Below are positions 22,575 to 33,989 of a DNA stretch of 64,000 nt, piece by piece. The stretch spans positions 62,001-126,000 of the forward strand of contig JAGVSM010003447.1 of the NCBI GenBank assembly GCA_022494885.1. Direction: 5' to 3'. The stretch's first letter is position 1, and every line of letters begins with the position of its first letter. A model generated the notes under the pieces. It ran no database searches. It saw only the letters and a list, made by a program, of their open reading frames with translations, and was not told the DNA's origin. The stretch is from Micrasema longulum (taxonomy: Eukaryota; Arthropoda; Insecta; Trichoptera; Brachycentridae). Position numbers and translations under genes: made by a program.

Positions 22575-23440
22575 TTAATATTAATTTATAAACAATCTTC
22601 CTATTTTTCGTATCAAAATTAGAGCTATAACAATATATGTCAAATGCTAGACAATTGCTTGGTGGGTCTGCTGGTCGTCATAAGGCAATATGAAAGTTGT
22701 CCATAGTGCACCACAAATACAAGAACCGATGTAGCCTGGTCCAGAAAATCATTATGTAAAAATGTTCTGAAGTCTCCAGACCAAAATAAAATTCGTTTAT
22801 GAAAATTCTTCCAATTCAAGTAGGTAAAAGCTCTAACTTGTAGAGCTCAAGTGAAGTACAATATATTAACGATTTTATAACTCGTAAGTTAACGATTAAT
22901 ATCGTCAATATAGGGTTAATTCCATCGAATTGAGACATAACCCGTGGGGCCCGAGTAATCTGACAGTAAGATCAGGAAATCTCACAGAAAGAGTCTCACC
23001 TTAATGTGAATCCATATTTCACAATTTTATGTTCCTGTTAGCTGCCTTTTACGACCCTTAATGAAATCACGCAGCAAAAGAAGATATAAAATTATTATGT
23101 AGTTATGTGGATACCCACTCTTTTTGGTGCCTCCATGTTTAAGTGTCCATATGAGATAACTAACAGTGGTTTTAACAGAAAAGACGACCAAATTAGCCTC
23201 TGCGTAAAAATAATTACAAATTCCTTAAAAAATAACCTGTCCCGTGATACACTGAGTTACGTGATACGCAAGTATATGAGAAAAAACTTAATTGAAATAT
23301 TTGTAATGGTAACAATTTGATTGCGCTTAGAATAATACAGAATAATGTATTTTCGTATGATGAATTTGTGATATGTGTTTACACAATGTAATAAATTACA
23401 AAATAAATAATTCCTCCATGATAAGTTTTTTTGGTAAGAT
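22575..23440. other. No gene seen
   Basis: No recognised product; frames at 23105-23320 (plus) and 23257-23499 (minus) are mutual overlaps without motifs, and the second ends inside a SINE-C. Confidence 0.4.
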
Positions 23441-23445
23441 ACTGT

Positions 23446-23580
23446 TTTTACAACGGCCTCGTGAATCAGAAAACTGAGGTTTGAACCCCACTCTCCCACA
23501 GCTTGATTACCATTTTCTTAAAGCGAGTTATTTACAACTTATTTGAAATGGCACACGAATCTGAAATATTAGGGTAAATC
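23446..23580 (+). mobile_element. SINE-C copy, decayed head
   Basis: CGGCCTCGTGAATCAGAAAA is followed by the B-box GAGGTTTGAACCCC, then GCTTGATTACCATTTTCTTA and AGTTATTTACAACTTATTTG. The body matches 2540-2630 and the minus copy at 18888. The A-box region is lost. Confidence 0.65.
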
Positions 23581-23689
23581 ATAATATATTTGTTTTTTAG
23601 AAATACATTTTTTTATACTTATATAAGTAATCTCTTTAAAATGCGTTTTTCTCGTAGAAAGGGGTCAGTGCTAAATAAACTCCTGAAGT

Positions 23690-23980
23690 CACTGCAACTC
23701 AAATAGTTCTCAACAATATTTTGAGTTTGCCCAAATTTTTGAAGACATACCTAGACTCGGATTGACCCACATAAATAAAGGTTGCGGCTCTTTACTTCAC
23801 AAACATCAACAGATGAATGAATTTTAAGGATATTAATGCTCATATACGCAGAATGGTGAATATTACACAGTGTGTAAAAAAATTAAGCCACTTAAACTAG
23901 CCAATGACAGGTCATAAGCCCTGTAGATACCTAGACTTCTATATTACCTTCTCTAAAATGTTCCTCTTTTCTGTTGTAAT
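23690..23980. mobile_element. SINE-E: plus 5' piece joined to a minus body
   Basis: The first part (23690-23765, plus) holds AATATTTTGAGTTTGCCCAA, found in the 5' part of the full copy at 58970. From 23771 the strand flips: AAAGGTTGCGGCTCTTTACT, then ACAGTGTGTAAA and ACTAGCCAATGACAGGTCAT are the minus-strand 3' body, running to 23980. The junction falls about where the plus copy should continue. Confidence 0.6.
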
Positions 23981-23984
23981 ACGT

Positions 23985-25230
23985 AAAATAGATCTATTGC
24001 TATTAACCCCTTAAATTAACTATCGCCATCCAAGCCGTCTTTAAAAATCAGGCTACTTAGTGGAGGGCAATTATTAATTATTCTGTGGTTCTGAATTTCA
24101 ACACAAAATCAGTTTATGGAATAATTACCACAGTTTTATTTGAAAAAAATCTCAAACACTTTTAGCCGTAATTTAACACTGATAATAAAAACTAGGTGCA
24201 AATACGTATTCTTAATGTATTTTCATATTTACTTTCAAAATCCATTCATGATCGCATGACATCTACGTCTACGGAATCTAGCTGCATTTCCTATTTAAAA
24301 ATAGTATTTTTACCGTTATGTATGTAAAAAAATATATCAATAAAATATCCAATTTGATTATTTTCCAAAATAACCCTTTTAAATAAAAATAAAATCTTAG
24401 CAGCAAGTACTCGTATGTTGGGATATTTATGTACTTTTCTACACTTTACACTATAAAGCTTTCTCTGAATTTTTATGCACAAATATTATATCTTTACAGC
24501 GTGCAAAAGGGAAAAATATTAATTGTAAGACAGCGTACGACATTTTGACAATGGGTTGAGTGCTTGTAAATTTAATTGTCTCGATTGTTATCGGCACTCG
24601 ACAGCTTCCGTAGAAAAATCCTTAGAATTTTAAATGTAAGGATACAATATTTCCGCTTTATAGTCATTTGCTGCAGTTTTGTTCCGATTTCATGAATGTG
24701 CGACATTATTCGGTGCAGTTTTAATAAATCCCATTATGAATTGTCGCACGCTTCAATACAAAACGCAGATTTGTGAAGGCTTCGTGACAAAGTTCAATGA
24801 GAAAAGATAATTCTTCTTTTGTATTTAATGTTGTGGTGTTTAAATGGCTCCCGGGGAATTCTCAAAATTTTCAATGGTACAGACTTTTAACAAATAAATC
24901 CAACCAATATTTTTTTAACACTGCTCATTTTAAATGTACTCATCTACTTATATGTTTAATCTTCTAAACGTTATTTGCTCTCCCATGTCTTTAGTGAGCT
25001 TACAAATTATTTTTATTGATTTTAATTTTAGGATTAGGATTTGTTCGAGTGACATAAGTAAGTAATTGATGATAAATTTCATTAAATTAGTCATTTAAAG
25101 CAAAATGTTCGTAATGAAAACATTTGTACACATAAGATTAAACTTAGTGCATTTTTAAATAAAATTAATAATAAGAATATGGAGCATACTAATATTTTTT
25201 CATCATATTTAAAAAGATTTGGTTATATGT
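23985..25230. other. AT-rich stretch, no gene seen
   Basis: No supported coding frame or repeat. Confidence 0.45.
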
Positions 25231-25234
25231 ATAT

Positions 25235-25876
25235 CAGAACATATGCATAAGGTACATTTTTGGTCTAAGGAAATATGACCACATTTCTGATTAGGCAACT
25301 AAAATGGCTCAAAATTAGACAGCGGAGAGACTATCGCTCCCTCTCACTTCTGTTCAATGTACTTCATAGTCCTAATGCTCCTATACACCTGCGTGAAAAA
25401 TTTCAACGCCCATCAGTTCATGGTTTACCTCTTCGTTCCAATTCTTAAGACATTCTCTTAATACCCATCCACAATTTCTCTTTCTTCTCTAACTCTTATA
25501 GTGTCCATGCGGCTTGACTGTGAAATCATCTCCCATCCACCATCGAAGATGTTACTACATTATCTCTGTTTAAATCACATCTGAAAAAACATCACCTTTC
25601 TCTTCCTTAATCTCTCCTCCTTTCTTTTTTCCTCTTTTTTCCTTTTTCCCATTGAGTAATAGTTTCGATTTAAGGTAATTTAAAAACAAAAAGGTTTATT
25701 TCTATTGTGATATATTTTAAGCTTTTTAATGTTTTTTTTCTATCAATATGTTCTGTAACTTGAATTTTAAAAATAAAACGTTTATTTTATTGGCTGGTTG
25801 GAAGAAATTGCTTTTTTGCAATAAGCCCGCCATTTTACAAATAGAATTATGTACGAAAAGCTAAATAAATAAACCA
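25235..25876 (+). mobile_element. Jockey/CR1-like LINE 3' end, copy 1
   Basis: A plus frame reads LIRQLKWLKIRQRRDYRSLS, then LLFNVLHSPNAPIHLREKFQ and VHGLPLRS, with stops, then HAA and NHLPSTIEDVTTLSLFKSHL. This is the C-terminal order of Jockey/CR1-type ORF2 (K-x-R-Q-R-R-D, L-F-x-x-x-H, W-N-x-L-P, L-F-K-x-x-L-K). The UTR holds TTGCAATAAGCCCGCC and a final AAATAAATAAA. A copy on the opposite strand lies at 50312-50945 with one long frame. This copy has several stops. Confidence 0.8.
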
Positions 25877-25879
25877 ATA

Positions 25880-26655
25880 TATGTATGGTATCTTTAAGTC
25901 TTTTCATCATCAATAAAACTAAAATGACAAATACCACTCTGCTAATACACGTTTTCAAAAAGGTACTATATGAAACTAACTATTATTATGTTTAAAAAAG
26001 ACTGAAATTTCAATTATGATATGATCAAATATATTTTCAAATCCCTTGAACACTTGCTTATCGTAGAATTTCAGCCTCTTTTTAAAATACATAACCTTAA
26101 TTTTTTACCTACCTTTATTAAACATATTATTTTTGCACATCATGTAACAAAATTTAGAATTTAAGGAATAACTAGTTGAAATGTATTGTCTACAACTATC
26201 TAAATAAAATAAATTACATCACAAACCGGTTTTAAGCGTTATTTCACATACATAAAATGGTGCTTTTTCACCCATACTTTTTGAACTATACAAATGTAAA
26301 CGTTTGGTTTTAATGATATATTTTAATAATATTTTAACCCTTTAACCCCGGGAGTGTTCATTCAAATATACACAAATTTTAAGATTTTTTAATTTCCGTA
26401 TCTACTGAAAGTCAACAGCCGCCAGTTCATTTTCAATTACTGGAATCCCTTAATATATCTCCATTATTTTCATACTAGTCGGTAATCAGCATTACACAGT
26501 AAAGTTAGTTTTTAACTTTAACATCTTGCTCCTGTCCGGTCTGTTTGTCTTGAAGCAAATCCCGTCGTCCTTTTAAATGATATGTAAGGCAAGAATTGAA
26601 CACAAAACATTTTACTTCAATGTTGTCGGTTGATATTATCAGTTTGAAACCTACT
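25880..26655. other. AT-rich stretch, no gene seen
   Basis: No supported coding frame. A GC-neutral patch near 26510-26570 is not recognised. Confidence 0.4.
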
Positions 26656-26660
26656 GTACA

Positions 26661-27968
26661 TTTTTTATTTTTTTATTTATAAACCGTTACGGGTTACATA
26701 CATTCAAAAAAAATATTTTTACTTTTCACATTCTACTGTTAATAATAATATTTTTAACAAGGTTGTCTTAGTCTTTTGTTTAGTTTTGTCTAATAGTTTA
26801 TTGTATAATTTCAGTCCATGGTTATATTGGTCTCGATTGTCCTTTAAAGGTTTTAGAAGGTTGAACATGTTATTTTTCTGATATGCTCGTATTGTGTTTA
26901 TGTTTACTTTAGTTTTTTCAAGTTTTAATTTTTCCTCTACTTTTCGTCTATTTTTTAATCAGTGGTTAATTTATGAAATAATTTGAGAGATTCTATTTTT
27001 AAAAATTCAGTTACATTTAATTGTTTAGTTTGTTTAAAGAGTTCTTCAGTTGCTGTAAGATAGGATAGGCCACAAACAAGTATTTGATTTTTTTTAAAAG
27101 ACTCGATGATGTCACCACTTTGCTAATTAAATCGTTGATATGAATTATCCATGTCAATTGTCTATCTATTGTTAGTCCTTAGAATTTAACATCTTCAATT
27201 TCAATTGGTCGTTCATTATTTATGTAAGTATCTAGTTTATGACATTTTTTTCTAGATTGAAAATGGATAATATTGCTTTTTTTTTATTAAGTGTAAGTAA
27301 GCTTGTGTTTGTCCATTTAGTCAACATAGTAAGGTCTTCGTTTATGTCATTGTTTGTTAAAAGGTATGTTTGATTTTTAAAGAATAGTTCAATGTCATCG
27401 GCAACCATAATAATTTATAATAAGATATTTATGATAAGTCATTAAAATATAAAATATATAATAGTTGACCCAAAATAGATCCTTGTGGGACTCCGAAATT
27501 TACTGTTTGGATTTTACTTTTTTTTATTTGAAAAAGTGTACTGCTTCCGATTTGTAAAGTATGGTTTTAATAGTTCGCATTCTTGAGATTTTTCTCCAAT
27601 ATAATTTTTTTTTATCATGGTCTGAACATGTACCGTATTAAAGGCTTTTTAAAAATCTAATATTACTCCTGTGGTTGAAAATCTAGCATCCATATTTATT
27701 TGAATATAATAAATGAAATTTACTAGGGCGGTTCCGGTTCTTTTTTTTTCTTGAAAAACCATGTTGGTTTAAGCATATTATGTTGAGATTTTTTGTATGA
27801 TCCATTAATCGTTTATGAATATATTTTTTGAAGATTTTATTAAATACAGTTAAATTCGCCATAGATCTATAGTTGCTAGGTTCCGTTCGATCTCCATCTT
27901 TAAATATAGGAGTTCTTTTTGCAGTTTTGAATTCTTCCAGGTAGCCAATGAAAGTTAAATAGTTTCTC
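26661..27968 (-). mobile_element. Jockey/CR1-like LINE, RT domain to 3' tail
   Basis: The minus strand begins with the palm region: RTPIFKDGDRTEPSNYRSMA, then NLTVFNKIFKKYIHKRLMDH and LNQHGF (27683-27968). Further on come FGVPQGSILG (27470-27497) and a catalytic box encoding VADDIELFF, whose two aspartates are at 27394-27399. FLGLTIDRQLTW-like sequence follows near 27150-27190. The order fits RVT_1 of a Jockey/CR1-type LINE. The residue before A-D-D is V where Y or F is usual, and frames are broken, so it is dead. The 3' end reads GTAACCCGTAACGGTTTATA then A-rich to 26661. Confidence 0.8.
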
Positions 27969-27969
27969 A

Positions 27970-28690
27970 ATTAGAAAATATAAAAACAATATTAAAAATA
28001 AAAACATTTTCTAAATAATTCTTTAAGTACAAACAGAACAAAAAAAAGAATTATACACACGGAAATTTATTCAGGTACAAAAAAGTTAACTAGTAACAAA
28101 TGTATTGAAAAACGGGAACTGGACGTTAGAGCTCAAACATTGGTCCCACTATTCACAGCCCGCCTTTTAATGAAAATTTTTTTTTACTGGAATTCCGAAA
28201 ATTAAAAGCAATTTTTCGCAACAAAAATACCTAAAAGATATCACTGGACATTTTTTCAGGCGTTGTTGAAACATAATCTTATTTTTCAATGCTGGAACTT
28301 GAAGGTAATACATAATAAAAAAACATCATAAATAAAGCGTGACAACATTTCTTTTCGTTTTTTTTTAGTATCAAACGTACCTAGATTGAAAAAAAGATGT
28401 TGCCGCTCGATCCGCAGGTCAATGAAAAACCTTAATGAACAAGACTATAAATCTCAACTAACCTTTCAATAAAACACCATCGATTATCAGTAAAGAGGTT
28501 TACTACTTATCAGCTCATTGAACGGATTCACCTTACACGTGGGAGATTCAGATTGAATACCGATTTTTAATGTAAATAAGGACGATTAGTGCCAATTGAT
28601 TATTTTTTTTATGTTGACATACATTGGTAGTATCCCTGGAGTGATAGATAATACTTCTTTTGTTTTACAATCGAGGTGTCAGGGTTCATA
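27970..28690. other. AT-rich stretch, no gene seen
   Basis: No supported coding frame or repeat. Confidence 0.45.
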
Positions 28691-28699
28691 TCAGGGTGA

Positions 28700-28800
28700 T
28701 ATCTGAATAATTAAACTATCTTACTTCAATATTTTGAGTTTGTTCAAATTTTTGTAGACATGGACTCTTGTACTTCATCTCGGTTGTAATATGTTAATTT
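28700..28800. mobile_element. SINE-E: plus 5' piece joined to a minus piece
   Basis: CAATATTTTGAGTTTGTTCA and GTAGACATGGACT give the plus 5' part. Then CTTCATCTCGGTTGTAATAT is the reverse complement of the middle part. The layout is the same as at 23690: a plus piece followed directly by a minus piece. Confidence 0.5.
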
Positions 28801-29095
28801 ATCTTACTCAAAATTTTCAACCCGGTATATAATGTGCGGTAATTTAAATACGTCTTAGCCGGTTGTAGTGAAAAATAAATCGTTATACATACAAACAGAG
28901 GAATATATTTTTTAATAAAATAAACAAAGGAAATAAAAACGCAGTCAAAAATTCAACATATTAAAGAAAAAAGTAAAAAATTGTATTCATAATTCTTTTT
29001 TATGTAATACTTGTTGAGAATACCGAATACTTTTTTGTAATTCGTATTTTAGCTAAAAAATATTTTTTAATTATATAAAAAAACACATTATTATA

Positions 29096-29461
29096 CAGGA
29101 TGTTCTTTAAACCCTGTCACATCCGAAACCACGATGATCAGTATGGGCAAGAAGACATATAAGCATATTTTAAAAAATATTTAGAACAAAGAAAATTTTT
29201 GAAAATAAAATATTTAAAAAAACAAATGGTTGCTTACTTCTGCAGAGGAGAAGTAAGGGGAGCGCGGCGCAGTATCAGACTCCCTCCCTTCCCCCCTCCT
29301 TGTTTCACCCCTGCAGAAGTAAGCAACCATTTGCTTTTTTTGCCATTTTATTTTTTTTTTAAATTATTCGTTCTTAAAAAATATTTTGATGTGCCAATAT
29401 ATCTTCTTGCTCATACAGATCATTGTGGTTTTGGGTGTGACAGGGTTTAAAGAACACCCTG
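29096..29461. mobile_element. 366-bp near-palindromic MITE with TA target site
   Basis: The left end starts CAGGATGTTCTTTAAACCCT and the right end gives CAGGGTGTTCTTTAAACCCT as reverse complement. TA flanks both ends (29094-29095 and 29462-29463). Pairing continues inward (ACCACGATGATCAGTATG, then GAAGACATAT), and a second, perfect inner arm pair (AATGGTTGCTTACTTCTGCA and its complement) surrounds a GC-rich centre of about 50 bp. The TA site and CAGG-type end suggest a Tc1/mariner-driven non-autonomous element. The 83-codon frame inside is a by-product. Confidence 0.85.
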
Positions 29462-29749
29462 TAGAAGCAAACTTAGAAATGTCCTTTGAAGGAGTTACTG
29501 AGATATTTGCAAAATACTTTGAAAAAATTCAATGAAGAATGCTGAACGTTTGCGGAGTCAAATATAATTAAAATCCTTTTTGCAAGATATAGAAATGGGT
29601 TTGAATTACGCTATTATTGAAGTACGTCGGATTTTATGTATGGTTTATTTTGTCAACGTTAACTCATTTTCCGTTTTTGTTGGAGATTTGTATGTTTGCT
29701 TCTAATATAAATATGTATTAAATATTTTTTAATAAAATGTGTGTCGTTG

Positions 29750-30165
29750 TAATGTAACGTTGTCGATGCGTTTTGAAGCTGCAAGACTTTTTGTGATGTT
29801 AGCTATCATATTATTTTCATCATATTATGTAAATGTTATCAAAAACCAAATATCTAAATTTAGTAAATGGAGTATAGAATTTCAACTATCCATGCGCTCA
29901 GGAGCTGCAAGACTTGTTGTTATCTTAATTCCAATTTTATACATTTGCTTTTATTTCGTTTTTAAAATATCACTTAAACTCTAAACTTCATTTTCAAATA
30001 TTTTTTTAAAAATAAAAATGGAAATAGGGGCTAGATTTCTTATTCTCTATGCGCTCTGTAGCTGCAAGACGTGTTGGGATATTTATTTATTGTACAGCGC
30101 CCTTGAGGTGATTTTTCACAAAAATGGCGCTGTATAAATTATCCAAACATTATTATTATTATTAC
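29750..30165 (+). mobile_element. Tandem module with L2/CR1-like hairpin tail, copy 1
   Basis: A core near GCGCTCAGGAGCTGCAAGAC recurs at about 29764, 29891 and 30048, so the units are 127-157 bp apart. After the last one the sequence runs TTATTGTACAGCGCCC, TTGAGGTGATTTTTCAC, AAAAATGGCGCTGTATAAAT, then ATTATTATTATTA. A GC-stem with GCGCTGTATAAAT and an ATT repeat resembles the 3' tail of L2/CR1-type LINEs and SINEs that share it. Minus copies are at 52040 and 56650. Confidence 0.65.
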
Positions 30166-30169
30166 GTTT

Positions 30170-30800
30170 GTTTTTTTTTCTGAATGTATAAACTGTAAAT
30201 TTGTACAAATATTGAACTGCATATAAAAAATGCACTTTAAGTACGGTACACATTTGTTTTTCGTTTCCAGTCCATGCCAACTTTGTATAATCCTGGGGCA
30301 TGCAAGAGAAATGCTTAGTGATGATAATATGAATTATGCTAACAAAACTCTCATATGAATCATATCACAATTGCAATCATTGACTGTCCACTGTAATCCG
30401 CTTAAAATATACCAGTTAAACTTTATTTATATGAAATCGTAATGAAAGATCGAGTAAACATTCAAAAAAGACTTTCGAAGCTTGGAACTTCACTGATCTT
30501 TAGAAAATAATGAAGTGTTGCTGTATTTTATGCTTTTGTGTACGACAATGTCAAGAAATATGTATGTTTTAATGTGATCTTCAAACTTAAAATTGCATTC
30601 AAATATTCATAATTTTTGCATTCATCATTTGTAATTTTGTAAGTTCATCAAAACGTTTTTATTTTTTTTAATAGGTATCTTTTTATCGTCAATGGAAAAG
30701 AAGGAGGATATCAAATAAAAAAAAAAAAACTTAACCCGGTTGTTGTCTACATTTAGACATATAAAAAAAAATATTCAATACAATTCATTCTTTAAAATAT
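30170..30800. other. AT-rich stretch, no gene seen
   Basis: No supported coding frame; a T-rich stretch near 30660 and an A-rich run near 30717 are seen. Confidence 0.45.
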
Positions 30801-30803
30801 TTG

Positions 30804-31058
30804 CCAGCCTCGTGGTGTAATGGTCACTGCGTTTGCCTACCATGCAAGTGGTCTCAGGTTCAATTCCTGACATGGTTGAAATGAAATATTTATTCAAAAG
30901 GGCGTTTTTACATTAGAATATTTCATAGTCCCTGAACTGGTACCTGAAGCGTACGACTGATCATCTTACCTTTATGTAAAAAATGATCAAGATACGCTGC
31001 GATTGGTGTACCAATGCAGTGCTCTATGCACCATTAGGTGCGGAAAGGGAATGATAAT
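30804..31058 (+). mobile_element. SINE-A short-form copy
   Basis: CAGCCTCGTGGTGTAATGGT opens the tRNA part, the anticodon-like loop is TGCCTACCATGCAAG, and the B-box is GGTTCAATTCC. The body reads GAATATTTCATAGTCCCTGA, GGTACCTGAAGCGTACGACT and GATACGCTGCGATTGGTGTA. The end is ATTAGGTGCGGAAAGGGAAT. It is close to full length and well preserved. Confidence 0.85.
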
Positions 31059-31166
31059 GTTAAGAAATATTCTTTATAATCAACGGGTCGAACAATAAGT
31101 ATAGAAATTCAAATGCATTTCCTTGCAAGTGAAATTAATCAGTCTTATGAATCGCATCCACATTAA

Positions 31167-31199
31167 AAAAAGGTGCTTCTTTACTTCACAAACATCATT
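31167..31199 (-). mobile_element. SINE-E 3'-end fragment
   Basis: The sequence GTGCTTCTTTACTTCACAAA, then CATCA, matches the minus-strand 3' end seen at 23775-23805. Confidence 0.4.
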
Positions 31200-31316
31200 A
31201 TCATTCCATGTCCACTCTCTAGCTGGAGGACATGGTTGATAGCTCCTGCGCATTCTCCCAATTAAGGTTCGCGTCCCGTAGTTTTGAAATGAACTGCCGA
31301 CGAACAGTCAGTATGA
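31199..31316 (-). pseudogene. RTE-type LINE C-terminus, relic
   Basis: The minus strand reads LTVRRQFISKLRDANLNWEN, then AQELSTMSSS and stop. The fragment matches the better copy at 60308 (LTVNRQFMSELRETNLTWDD, then ARELVADRNAWM). The L-x-W-x-x-A-x-E-L pattern belongs to the extreme C-terminus of this LINE group. Only about 118 bp remain. Confidence 0.6.
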
Positions 31317-31439
31317 TGATATTTTTGTTGATTTGATTCTTATTGTTTTTGTGAACAAGGGGAGAAATCAAATAAATTCAAAAATTACAGACCTGCTGGA
31401 TATAATTATCTTATTTGTTTGCAATGAAGAGAAAAGGCG

Positions 31440-31550
31440 TTCATGAAAAGATGTATGGAAGCTTGAGCATTTATAGGGCTTATGATATGTCATTGGCTGA
31501 TTTAAGTGACCACTTTACAAACTTACATTCTGTTAAATATAGTAGAGGTA
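31440..31550 (+). mobile_element. SINE-E fragment
   Basis: Words GGAAGCTTGAGCATTTATAG, TGTCATTGGCTGATTTAAGT and GACCACTTTACAAAC match the body of the family in the plus orientation. Confidence 0.6.
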
Positions 31551-31894
31551 CAAGACATTTATTTCTGTTTTTATAATTCATCAATATTATTTACTTTTAC
31601 AACCAAGAATTTAAGACACACTACTCGTTAAATTATTTTAAAAGGGTGATTATAGGCGCCAAGATGTAGTTTATTTAATCAAAAGAATAATTTACCATAA
31701 TTTTATTTGTGCGACAACCTGACGAAATTCTGGAAATCTGACACCTCACGCAAACTTCGCAAGAGTAACCTTTTCAAGCTCAAATTAATTATTTTTTAAT
31801 TAGAAGTTTACCGATTTCGTGTATTTTTTAAATTTAAAATGAACATGGCTATTTTGGGGAAGCGGGGTAGTCATAATAATATTTGGCTGATTCA

Positions 31895-31945
31895 TGTAGC
31901 GCAATTTTTGTGAAAAATCCCCTTGAGGGAGCGTTACAAATTTAT
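31895..31945 (-). repeat. L2/CR1-like hairpin tail fragment
   Basis: GCGCAATTTTTGTGAAAAAT, then CCCCTTGAGGGAGCGTTACA, matches the minus copy of the tail at 52050 and the reverse complement of 30095-30130. The upstream tandem units are absent. Confidence 0.55.
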
Positions 31946-31949
31946 ACGA

Positions 31950-32880
31950 AAACTAACATTCTATATGAGCTAACATTACATATTATGTTTACTGATTTTA
32001 AAATTAAGGGTATGATAAACAAAAAAAAAAGAGATTTCAGTTGAGATCTAAACTGCCCGGGACTGTCGATGATTCATAAGTGTGAAGGCAATATTTTTTT
32101 TGGGCAGAGTCGGATTTTAACTTTTCCTCTGCCTGAATCAAGTGCTGACCTAAGAGTAGATAGACATTTCCCTAATACAGAGGTCTGATATGTACCTTGG
32201 AGCCATTCTATGTAGGGATTTGTCCAAAAAAGCTTATATTTTATTATTTTTGGGTTTTTTAACCAATGCAAATCTCGTAGTGTAAGAATCAAAACTTTAG
32301 CTTAGCCAAAGCTTGCGGTCGGAATGTATCGGATGACGTTCGGCTGTCTTTGGGTGGAAACTTAGCACGATTAGAAATATTGATGTTGTTCATTTATTTT
32401 TTTTAAATTATTATTTTTCTTTTTTTTTTTAGTCTTTATTCAATAAAATATACACATAATCACAATATTTATACATTACAAAGAAAACTAAGTATTAAAA
32501 TATGTTTTGCCATTTTCTACCGTAAAAAAAAAAAACAAATCTGATTTTGTGATTTGACTATAGTTATAAGTTCTAAGATCTTTCGTATGTTTATTTTTGT
32601 AATTCCTTTATAGTGAATTACTTAAGTTCCTATTGCGTGCATTCAAGAACGGGAAGTTGTATAACATAGAAACAAACCAAAAAGAACGTAAAAAAATAAA
32701 AAAAACATGTCTTTTAAGTCATTGATATTTTATTTAATACATATTTTAATGAAAGACAGTTTTTGGGCGTTTGGAAGTTATTTTTGACATCTTTATATTA
32801 GTTTTTGTTTCGGATTCGATTTCGGCTGTAAATATTATTTCGGTCGGTTGCTATTAGTTTTGAAAGACGTAATTCAAATT
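31950..32880. other. AT-rich stretch, no gene seen
   Basis: A minus frame (32074-32292) has no recognised motif. A-rich and T-rich runs near 32400-32460 may be an old retroposon end. Confidence 0.4.
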
Positions 32881-32883
32881 TGT

Positions 32884-33110
32884 CGGCCTCGTGGTCTATT
32901 GGTTAGCGCGTTTGCCTACCATGCAAGAGGTCTCGGGTTCGATTCCTGACATGGTTGATATGAAGTATTTATTTAAGAGTATTTTCACACAAGAATATTC
33001 CATAGTCTCTGTTAGTCTCTGTTAATGTTACAAAAAAACAAGATACACTGCAATTGGTGTACCAATGCAGTGACCTATCAACCAATTGGTGCGGAAAGGG
33101 AATGATGATG
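32884..33110 (+). mobile_element. SINE-A short-form copy with internal deletion
   Basis: CGGCCTCGTGGTCTATTGGT opens the head; TTTGCCTACCATGCAAGAGG and a perfect B-box GGTTCGATTCC (32936-32946) follow. After CATAGTCTCTG the family word GAACTGGTACCTGAAGCGTA is missing. The copy resumes with AAGATACACTGCAATTGGTG and ends GGTGCGGAAAGGGAATGATG. Confidence 0.85.
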
Positions 33111-33114
33111 AAAT

Positions 33115-33635
33115 CTAAACAAACAAAATATAGTAAAAAGGCTAAATATGATATCGAGATACGAAATAACATATTGTGCAAGATCTGGATTGGACTTCAA
33201 CCCTTCGGGAATAAGTTATCAAAAATTACTTAATATTACAACAGAGTTAAAGAAATTGTTTAAATATTAGGTGAATGAATTGTATAATTATTACATTATA
33301 CTAACAATTTTCTTTTTTGCTTACCATAACACTTAATTTATTTTGTTGCTTTACATAATTGGTTTTCATAAAATTATACCTTTGCATTTTTTGTTTAGAT
33401 CCGTATTTTTTTTTTTACCTTTTTTATGCATTTTTTTACTTTGTTTAATTTTTTTATAAAGTCTTTTCTAATTTTTTAAACTTAAGAAATTTCACATCTT
33501 TTTTCTGTTTATTTTGTGTTATATTTTTAAGTGTGTCAACATATATTTTTCTTTCATTTTTGTGAATGCCACTTGGGCGTTAATCAACAAAATACATAAA
33601 CTAATAATTTAAAAATTGGGATTGAAGAATAGACC
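33115..33635. other. AT-rich stretch, no gene seen
   Basis: No supported coding frame or repeat. Confidence 0.45.
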
Positions 33636-33639
33636 TCCC

Positions 33640-33895
33640 GATGAAATAAATGTTGTCTTCGACGGACGTGCGTCCTGACTCCCGCTACATCTCGGCTGTA
33701 TCTATTGAATATATAAATGTAAACACATGTCCTGCCTGTACCTGTGCGCAGTTCACTATGCGCGTGGTAATCGACACTCGACTGCTGATAGAATCGGCTG
33801 GGGCGATTGATGTTACAATCACTGATTTGGGCGCGCGTTACCAACCCTATTTCACCTCAACCTTATGGCTGCATCAGCTGAACCGTTAAAAAAAA
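33640..33895. other. GC-richer island, unrecognised
   Basis: A sharp rise in GC over about 250 bp includes GGCTGGGGCGATTGATGTTA and TTGGGCGCGCGTTACC. Open frames exist on both strands (33584-33844 minus, 33650-33889 plus) with no known domain. It could be a solo LTR or a decayed exon. No terminal repeats were found. Confidence 0.3.
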
Positions 33896-33989
33896 TTAAA
33901 AAGTTATACTATAGTGTATTATCGTGCGTTTTTTTTAAACTAAATACTATTTAATAGTGTTTAATTGAAACCTATCGCAGAAACCATTT

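Noticed and set aside
29199..29450. An 83-codon plus frame
   Set aside because: It lies wholly within the inverted arms and centre of a MITE.
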